DNA of 9,794 nucleotides from Chloroflexota bacterium (lineage in GTDB: Bacteria; Chloroflexota; Anaerolineae; UBA7937; JACPPX01), in assembly GCA_016190785.1 (NCBI GenBank), contig JACPPX010000078.1, forward strand, positions 1 to 9,794, given 5' to 3'. Shown piece after piece: positions 5,345 to 9,794 of this stretch; the stretch's first letter is position 1; every line of letters starts with the position of its first letter. The notes beneath the pieces were generated by a model. The model was not told where the DNA came from and made no database searches. It worked only from the letters and a program-made list of their open reading frames with translations. Made by a program: the position numbers and the translations under genes.

Positions 5345-6091
5345 TCACATCATCATCCCCCCGTCCACGGAGAGGACCTGGCCGGTGATGAACCCCGCCT
5401 CGGGGGAGGCGAGGAAGGCCACGGTATTGGCCACATCCTCGGCGGTACCGGCGCGGCCGAGGGGGGTGAGTTGCAGGAAAATGTCCACGATCTCCTTAGG
5501 AAGGTTAGCGGTGAGATCGGTGGGGACATACCCCGCGGCGACGGCATTGACCGTGATATTCCGCGAGCCCAACTCTTTGGCTACGGCCTTGGTGAAGCCA
5601 ATGAGCCCCGCTTTGGAGGCAGAATAATTGGCCTGGCCGGCCTGGCCCACCAGGCCAGAGACGGAGGTGATGTTGATGATGCGGCCGTACTTCTGTTTGA
5701 GCATCTGGCGGTGGGCGGCTTTGGTGCAGTGGAAAGCACCTTTGAGGTTGGTGTCCAGGACCAGATCCCAGTCCTCTTCTTTCATGCGCATCAAGAGCAT
5801 GTCGCGGATGGTTCCCGCATTGTTGACCAGGATGTCCAGTCGGCCGAAGGATTCTATAGCCTTATCCACCATCTTTTGGGCATCCTCGGCACTGCGCACA
5901 TCACCTTGAATGGCGATGGCCTCCCCACCCGAGGATTTGATGCTCTCTACTACTTCCTGGGCTGCGGCGGAATTGGACTGGTAATTTACCACTATTTTTG
6001 CTCCCTGGGCGGCGAGTTTTAGGGCGATGGCCCGGCCGATGCCTCGTCCGGCACCAGTTACTAAGGCAACCTGTCCCGTCAAATCAACCAT
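5345..6091 (-). CDS. fabG: 3-oxoacyl-[acyl-carrier-protein] reductase FabG
   Basis: 248 residues, a classical short-chain dehydrogenase that reduces 3-oxoacyl-ACP with NADPH. Visible features are the TGAGRGIG cofactor loop (12-19), GDVRSAED (63-70), NNAG (90-93), N115, and the catalytic S143, Y156 and K160 with the standard 13- and 4-residue spacing. The loop after the active site reads VAAGYVPTDLT instead of the common APGFIETDM, so the usual Pro is Ala. A GTG in the same frame at 6106 would add five residues. The ATG at 6091 is preferred because that GTG lies within the GAGGTGG ribosome binding site and because 248 is the usual length. The gene sits between fabD and the Asp23 gene, nine bases from the latter. 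Its position beside fabD favours fatty-acid synthesis over other reductase roles. Confidence 0.92.
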   Translation of the reverse strand: MVDLTGQVALVTGAGRGIGRAIALKLAAQGAKIVVNYQSNSAAAQEVVESIKSSGGEAIAIQGDVRSAEDAQKMVDKAIESFGRLDILVNNAGTIRDMLLMRMKEEDWDLVLDTNLKGAFHCTKAAHRQMLKQKYGRIINITSVSGLVGQAGQANYSASKAGLIGFTKAVAKELGSRNITVNAVAAGYVPTDLTANLPKEIVDIFLQLTPLGRAGTAEDVANTVAFLASPEAGFITGQVLSVDGGMMM

Positions 6092-6102
6092 GCTTTTTCT
6101 TT

Positions 6103-6109
6103 CCACCTC
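6103..6109 (-). promoter_or_regulatory. Shine-Dalgarno that decides the fabG start
   Basis: GAGGTGG on the minus strand lies 11 bases before ATG 6091. It contains the alternative in-frame GTG codon (6104-6106), making the longer reading unlikely. The spacing is somewhat long, so use of the GTG is not fully excluded. Confidence 0.6.
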
Positions 6110-6144
6110 GAGTCCTCAATAACTGTTCGAAACCTGGAGACTAC

Positions 6145-7092
6145 TTATGACGAGAGTCGGGCCAGGGTCTCCTCCAGGGTTTTGGGGTTGGAGACATTGT
6201 ACACTTTTGCACCGGGGTGGATGCGTTTCACCAGCCCGGCCAATACCCGTCCCGGACCTATCTCCAAGAAAGCGGTGACCCCCTCTTCGACCATGCGCTG
6301 GATGCTTTTCGTCCATTGCACCCCGAGGAGGAGTTGGGCGATGAGTTCCTGGTGTATATCCTCTGGCGAGGAAATAGGCTGGGCAGTGACATTGGCGATG
6401 AGCGGGATCTTAGCTTCTCCCGCCCGGTTTTGGCGGAGGGCAGTGGCCATACCTTGGGCGGCGGAAGCCATTAGGGGGGAATGGGCGGGGATGCTCACCG
6501 TCAAAGCCACCACCCGGTTCGCCCCCCGCTCTTTTGCCAATTGCATCGCTTCTTCTAAGGCCTCCTTTTCCCCGGAGACAACCACTTGCCCCGGGCAATT
6601 GTAATTTGCCACCGCCAGTCGCTGCTCGCCACCATCCACTTCCCGCACAATCTCCTCCACAACCTGATCCTCTAGTCCCAGGATGGCAGCCATACCCCCC
6701 TGGGCTTTCTCCCCGGCCTCCTGCATAAGTCTACCACGCTCGCGGACGAGTTGCAGCCCCTCCGCGAATTGCAAAGCCCCGGCGGCGACCAGGGCGGTGT
6801 ATTCCCCCAGGCTGTGGCCGGCCACAAATCGGGGTTTGAGTTGTACTCCGCTGGCTTTTAAGGCCTGGAGACAAGCCATGCTGGCGGTAAAGATAGCGGG
6901 CTGGGTATTTATGGTCAGGTTGAGGGTCCCTGCCGGTCCTTGGAAGGAGAGGTTAGAAATAGGGTAGCCTAAGCTTTGGTCTGCTTCCTCGAAGATCTGT
7001 CGCGCGGCAGGATTATTCTGATACAGGTCGAGGGCCATGCCCACTTCCTGCGAGCCCTGACCGGGGAAAAGAAAAGCGAGTTTATCGGCCAT
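6145..7092 (-). CDS. fabD: Malonyl-CoA:acyl-carrier-protein transacylase FabD
   Basis: 315 residues, normal length. FabD loads malonyl groups from CoA onto acyl carrier protein, providing the extender for fatty-acid elongation. It shows PGQGSQ (10-15), the nucleophile elbow GHSLGEY with Ser94 (92-98), RERGRLMQEA with the carboxylate-binding R119, SIPAHSPLM with catalytic His204, and a C-terminal FLEIGPGRVLAGLVKRI. ATG at 7092 has no good Shine-Dalgarno. Instead a TATAAT box ends eight bases upstream, after the terminator that closes the rpmF unit, so the gene may start on a very short or leaderless transcript. It is followed after 53 nt by fabG. No plsX, fabH or acpP gene is present in this cluster, unlike many bacterial fab clusters. 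Confidence 0.96.
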   Translation of the reverse strand: MADKLAFLFPGQGSQEVGMALDLYQNNPAARQIFEEADQSLGYPISNLSFQGPAGTLNLTINTQPAIFTASMACLQALKASGVQLKPRFVAGHSLGEYTALVAAGALQFAEGLQLVRERGRLMQEAGEKAQGGMAAILGLEDQVVEEIVREVDGGEQRLAVANYNCPGQVVVSGEKEALEEAMQLAKERGANRVVALTVSIPAHSPLMASAAQGMATALRQNRAGEAKIPLIANVTAQPISSPEDIHQELIAQLLLGVQWTKSIQRMVEEGVTAFLEIGPGRVLAGLVKRIHPGAKVYNVSNPKTLEETLARLSS

Positions 7093-7100
7093 GGCTAGAA

Positions 7101-7106
7101 ATTATA
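7101..7106 (-). promoter_or_regulatory. fabD: Probable -10 element for fabD
   Basis: A perfect TATAAT on the minus strand lies between the rpmF terminator and the fabD ATG at 7092. No convincing -35 hexamer exists at 16-18 nt; that region is the T-tract of the terminator. A transcription start about seven bases downstream would fall almost on the start codon, giving a leaderless or nearly leaderless mRNA. Confidence 0.5.
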
Positions 7107-7121
7107 GGCATTCTCGTCCCG

Positions 7122-7161
7122 AAAAAAAGGTGGCCGTGCTCAAAAGTCTATTGCACGGCCA
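7122..7161 (-). terminator. Intrinsic terminator after rpmF
   Basis: On the minus strand TGGCCGTGC, a 13-nt loop and GCACGGCCA form a nine-base perfect stem (7161-7153 with 7139-7131). CC-ACC-like spacer bases lead into seven consecutive T residues (7128-7122). It begins about 25 bases after the rpmF stop codon and ends the yceD-rpmF unit before fabD. Confidence 0.85.
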
Positions 7162-7186
7162 TACATACGAGGGGGAAGACCAACCA

Positions 7187-7405
7187 TTAGCCGGCTTCTT
7201 TCCCCTTTTCTTTTTTCGCCTCTTTGACTTCGATCTCCACAACTTCCATGCCGCGGTAAGTGCCGCAGATGGGGCAGACATGATGAGCGAGCCGCAGGTT
7301 GCCACACTTAGGGCAGGGGATCAGGGTCAAGGCCGGCAGCCGCCAGTTTGCCTTGCGGGAACGGGTGCGGGCCTTGGCTAACCTTTTCTTAGGGGTAGGG
7401 GGCAT
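7187..7405 (-). CDS. rpmF: Large ribosomal subunit protein bL32, zinc-binding form
   Basis: 72 residues. L32 joins the large ribosomal subunit near the peptidyl transferase region. The N-terminus MPPTPKKRLAKARTRSRKAN is the standard basic tail of L32. CPKCG (31-35) and CPICG (44-48) provide four cysteines for a zinc ribbon, so this is the zinc-containing variant. The last fifteen residues are a Lys/Glu-rich extension. ATG at 7405 is preceded by AAGGAG at four bases. The gene follows yceD by 13 nt, a widely conserved pairing, and an intrinsic terminator follows. Confidence 0.95.
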   Translation of the reverse strand: MPPTPKKRLAKARTRSRKANWRLPALTLIPCPKCGNLRLAHHVCPICGTYRGMEVVEIEVKEAKKEKGKEAG

Positions 7406-7418
7406 TTTACTCCTTCTC

Positions 7419-7937
7419 CTATCTCATAGTTTTGAGCACTTCGAGCCGCGGATCAATTTCCGCCTGGTGACTATGCTCGGGTTGGTCGTTTAGGTTTTGG
7501 CCACACACCGGGCAGAGGCCACGACAATGGGGGCGGCAGGTAGGATAGGGGGGGAGGCTGAGGATCAGGTCCTGCCGCACCACCTCGGTGAGGTCCAGGA
7601 GGTGGCGGTCGTCGATGACTAACTCTGCCTCGCCGGGAGGAATAGGAAGACGGAGGCCGGTGTGGATGTCGAGCGAGGGACGGAATTCCTCTTCCATAGA
7701 GAAGTCGGCATCGCGCACCACCGGATCCAGACAACGCACGCACTGCAACCCCACCCGAATGTGAAGATGGGCGGTGACCAAGACCCCAGCCGCGGTGCGC
7801 AACATCTTCACTCCGCCGCTGATGGGGGTCAGCATCACCAGGCTGGGATCGAGTTCCGGAACCTCTTGATCGACGGTGTAGGAGCGGACGGAGCCGATGG
7901 GTTCCTTTAAGAGTTGGCTGACATTGTAACTTATCAT
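7419..7937 (-). CDS. YceD/DUF177 family protein (23S rRNA accumulation-type)
   Basis: 172 residues. The family is defined by a central QCVRCLDP (65-72) and a C-terminal CRPHCRGLCPVCGQNLN (134-150). Together these give six cysteines (66, 69, 134, 138, 142, 145) that could bind zinc. In plants and Escherichia coli, family members affect 23S rRNA accumulation, and the gene is almost always next to rpmF, as here, which suggests a shared role in large-subunit assembly. The C-terminus IDPRLEVLKTM is also typical. ATG at 7937 has only a weak ribosome binding site but a good promoter directly upstream. Overlap with the neighbouring gene is absent; the promoter -35 element overlaps the stop codon of the coiled-coil gene. 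Confidence 0.9.
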   Translation of the reverse strand: MISYNVSQLLKEPIGSVRSYTVDQEVPELDPSLVMLTPISGGVKMLRTAAGVLVTAHLHIRVGLQCVRCLDPVVRDADFSMEEEFRPSLDIHTGLRLPIPPGEAELVIDDRHLLDLTEVVRQDLILSLPPYPTCRPHCRGLCPVCGQNLNDQPEHSHQAEIDPRLEVLKTMR

Positions 7938-7954
7938 TTTTGCAAAACCTATAA

Positions 7955-7984
7955 ATTATACACTAAGAATGCGGCCAAATTCAA
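7955..7984 (-). promoter_or_regulatory. Sigma-70-type promoter for yceD-rpmF
   Basis: Minus strand: TTGAAT (7984-7979), an 18-nt spacer, then TATAAT (7960-7955). The expected start of transcription is about 7948, leaving a leader of roughly ten bases before ATG 7937. The -35 element lies over the TGA stop of the upstream gene. Confidence 0.6.
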
Positions 7985-8412
7985 CCCGATTTCCCTTCTT
8001 TTCTCCTCCGTTGTAGGAGTTCCAGGCCGTTGCGCACCGTGGCCTGCACTGAGGCCAACTGGTCCTCTAGTTGTCCTAGGACCTGGAGGGCATATTCGTC
8101 GGCGCCCCGCCGCACCTCTTCGGCATCGCGGTGGGCCAGGTCAATGATGCGCGCCCGCTCTTCCTCCGTACGATGCAATAGTTCTTTCTTATCCAGTAGA
8201 CTCTTTGTATCCTCCCGGGCCTGGGCGAGGATGGCCTCTTTTTCTTCGTTGATCCGCCGCGCCTCGCGGAGTTCCTGGGGGAGGGAGGTGCGCATCTGGT
8301 GGATGATCTCCAATACCTCTTCCTGGTCGACAACCGTGCCGCTGACCAAGGGCAATTTTCTCCCCTTTTTGAGGAGTTCTTCTAAGCGATCGATGAGATA
8401 CCAGATTTCCAT
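7981..8412 (-). CDS. Small coiled-coil protein of unknown function downstream of coaD
   Basis: 143 residues; I do not recognise a named family with certainty. Residues 1-50 (MEIWYLIDRLEELLKKG, then LPLVSGTVVDQEEVLEIIHQ) form a short conserved-looking head. From about 50 to 138 the sequence is a long charged helix rich in Glu, Arg, Ala and Leu with heptad character, typical of a coiled coil. It ends in a basic RRRKEGKSG. Similar short proteins beside coaD in Firmicutes and Chloroflexota are annotated loosely as ATPase, DivIVA-like or ATP-synthase b-like, but no ATP-binding motif is visible here. ATG at 8412 follows the coaD stop by 18 nt with no clear Shine-Dalgarno. It probably shares coaD's transcript. 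Function unknown. Confidence 0.82.
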   Translation of the reverse strand: MEIWYLIDRLEELLKKGRKLPLVSGTVVDQEEVLEIIHQMRTSLPQELREARRINEEKEAILAQAREDTKSLLDKKELLHRTEEERARIIDLAHRDAEEVRRGADEYALQVLGQLEDQLASVQATVRNGLELLQRRRKEGKSG

Positions 8413-8430
8413 AGTTTGCTATTCAGGGGA

Positions 8431-8958
8431 TCAGTCTTTGAGGGAGACAATTTTGATCTTCTCCTTCTCTTCTTCGTTAAGGCCCCGTAATTTGTTTTGG
8501 AGGGCAATAGCCACATGCGGTGGGACAAGCGAGGAGACATCTCCTCCTAGTTTGGCCATCTCCTTAACGATGCTCGAACTCAAGAACTGATAATCCTGGC
8601 TGTACATCAGGCACACGGTGTCAATCTCCGGGGCCAGGGAACGGTTGGTGATAGCCATCTGGGATTCCAGTTCAAAATCGGAAATGACCCGTAAGCCGCG
8701 GAGGATAGCCTTGGCTCCTACATCTCTGGCAAATTCCACGGTCAAGAGGTTGTAATCCTTGACCTCTACATTTTTTAGGTCGGCAACCGCTTGGCGAAGC
8801 AGATCCACCCGCTCCTCGGTAGAAAAGAGGAGGCTTTTGCTGGGGCTAGCAAAGACTCCCACCACCAGGGTATCGAAGAGGGCCGCCCCGCGGCGGATGA
8901 TGTCCAGGTGGCCGTTGGTCACCGGATCAAAAGTCCCGGGGAAAAGGGCGGTAGTCAT
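8431..8958 (-). CDS. coaD: Phosphopantetheine adenylyltransferase (PPAT)
   Basis: 175 residues, slightly longer than the usual 160. The enzyme transfers AMP from ATP to 4'-phosphopantetheine, giving dephospho-CoA, the penultimate step of CoA synthesis. The sequence has the nucleotidyltransferase motif PGTFDPVTNGHLDI (7-20) with His17. K41 lies in ASPSKSLLF, R88 lies in RGLRVISDFELESQMA (88-103), and YQFLSSSIVKE (123-133) is followed by GGDVSSLVPP. The last fifteen residues (EEEKEKIKIVSLKD) are a charged extension. ATG at 8958 is preceded by GGAG at six bases. Its own promoter lies in the 60-bp space behind recG. In many bacteria rsmD lies just before coaD; it is absent here. Confidence 0.97.
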   Translation of the reverse strand: MTTALFPGTFDPVTNGHLDIIRRGAALFDTLVVGVFASPSKSLLFSTEERVDLLRQAVADLKNVEVKDYNLLTVEFARDVGAKAILRGLRVISDFELESQMAITNRSLAPEIDTVCLMYSQDYQFLSSSIVKEMAKLGGDVSSLVPPHVAIALQNKLRGLNEEEKEKIKIVSLKD

Positions 8959-8975
8959 TTCCTGCTCCGGAGATG

Positions 8976-9005
8976 ATTATACCACTCGCCCAGAAGGGGG
9001 GGCAA
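8976..9005 (-). promoter_or_regulatory. coaD: Extended -10 promoter for coaD
   Basis: Minus strand: TTGCCC (9005-9000), an 18-nt spacer, then TATAAT (8981-8976), preceded by TGG, which forms the TGn extension of an extended -10 element. It lies in the space between the recG stop (9019) and the coaD start (8958). The predicted transcript would begin around 8969 and hold the GGAG ribosome binding site at its very start. Confidence 0.6.
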
Positions 9006-9018
9006 TACACTCTCCCTT

Positions 9019-9794
9019 TTAGCTGGGTTCACTGGCTTCCAGCCAGAAGGCCTGCACTTTCTCCCCCAGGTCATGATACTTCTCGGAGGCGAGTCCGGGA
9101 TCTTCCTGGAATATTGCTTTGGCCACCTCCCGTGCTTCTTCTAGGGCAGCGAGGTCGCCGAGTTTGGCCACTTTGAGTTGCGGCAGGCCACTCTGGCGGG
9201 TGCCGAAGAACTCCCCCGGCCCGCGCAGGCGGAGGTCCTCTTCGGCGAGACGGAAACCATCCCTTGTGGTCTCGATGATGCGCAGCCTCTCCTCGGCCTG
9301 GAAAGAAGGGGATGTGGAGAGGAGGAGACAATAAGATGGGGCCGGGCCACGGCCAATCCGCCCCCGGAATTGGTGGAGTTGAGCCAGGCCGAAGCGATCC
9401 GCGGCTTCGACCAAAAGCACGGTGGCATTGGGGACATCGATCCCCACCTCCACCACCGGGGTGGCGACCAAGATGTCCAGGTCTCCCTGGTAAAAATCGC
9501 GCATCACTTTATCCTTTTGGTTAACCCCCAAGCGGCCATGGATCAGCCCTAGCCGCAGATCAGGGAACACTCCTTGGAGTCGCTCATATTCGGCGGTGGC
9601 CGCGGCAGCCTCGATCTTCTCCGATTCTTCGATGAGGGGGCAGATAATGAAGGCCTGGTGGCTGGCGGCCACTTGCCCGCGGATAAATTCATAAGCCTCA
9701 TCCCGCTCCTGGGGGCTGAGCCAGCGAGTGGTTATCTCTTTCCTTCCCGGGGGGAACTGATCAATAGTGGAGATGTCCAGGTCGCCGTAGAGGG
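9019..9794 (-). CDS. recG: ATP-dependent DNA helicase RecG, C-terminal 257 residues
   Basis: The reading frame enters from the right edge with no start in the window; full RecG is about 680-820 residues, so only the last third is present. RecG remodels stalled forks and Holliday junctions. The visible part covers the second helicase lobe: FIICPLIEESEKIE, then a GLIHGRLG segment, then ILVATPVVEVGIDVP (motif V) and VEAADRFGLAQLHQFRGRIG (motif VI). It continues into the RecG-specific tail LRLRGPGEFFGTRQSGLP, with LGDLAALEEAREVA close to the C-terminus. The stop is TAA at 9021-9019, and coaD follows after 60 bases. Confidence 0.96.
   Translation of the reverse strand, partial: LYGDLDISTIDQFPPGRKEITTRWLSPQERDEAYEFIRGQVAASHQAFIICPLIEESEKIEAAAATAEYERLQGVFPDLRLGLIHGRLGVNQKDKVMRDFYQGDLDILVATPVVEVGIDVPNATVLLVEAADRFGLAQLHQFRGRIGRGPAPSYCLLLSTSPSFQAEERLRIIETTRDGFRLAEEDLRLRGPGEFFGTRQSGLPQLKVAKLGDLAALEEAREVAKAIFQEDPGLASEKYHDLGEKVQAFWLEASEPS

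Noticed and set aside
5003..6022. A 339-codon open frame on the plus strand opposite fabG and the Asp23 gene
   Set aside because: It covers two well-supported minus-strand genes, contains no recognisable domain, and its length is explained by the codon bias of the opposite strand.

Overview
The window is a densely packed stretch of bacterial chromosome in which every supported gene lies on the minus strand, so transcription runs from high to low coordinates. The content is mostly housekeeping: recG, coaD, yceD, rpmF, fabD, fabG, an Asp23-family gene, nusB and tat genes. No transposase, phage, CRISPR, tRNA or rRNA signal is visible. Gene order resembles Firmicutes clusters (recG/coaD, yceD-rpmF-fab, asp23-nusB), but plsX, fabH, acpP and rsmD are missing from the expected places. 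That compaction, the four-cysteine L32, the single TatA/B-type protein and the intergenic palindromes make a Chloroflexota (Dehalococcoidia-like) or related metagenomic lineage the best guess. This is inference from gene content, not a match.

Reading along the minus strand: (1) the 3' end of recG enters from the right edge. (2) coaD follows, with its own promoter (TTGCCC, 18 nt, TATAAT), then a coiled-coil protein of unknown function. (3) yceD-rpmF form a short unit with a promoter (TTGAAT, 18 nt, TATAAT) and a clear intrinsic terminator after rpmF. (4) fabD-fabG-asp23-nusB follow, with a TATAAT box almost touching the fabD start. (5) A 344-bp gap (4113-4456) is filled with heptamer repeats, two tandem palindromic units and two hairpins sharing one arm sequence. 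(6) The last run is tatA/B-tatC, a glutaconate-type CoA-transferase alpha subunit, a tautomerase, the CoA-transferase beta subunit, and a P-loop protein of the cyclic 2,3-diphosphoglycerate synthetase/COG2403 type that leaves the window at the left edge.

Units 2-4 supply coenzyme A, 23S-linked ribosome assembly (YceD, L32), malonyl-ACP and the first reduction of fatty-acid elongation, and antitermination of rRNA transcription (NusB), which is a growth-rate-linked set. Unit 6 is the least ordinary part. The two CoA-transferase subunits are separated by a tautomerase gene and translationally tied to tatC, which suggests a small catabolic module acting on an unsaturated dicarboxylic or keto-enol acid. 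Its substrate cannot be read from the sequence.
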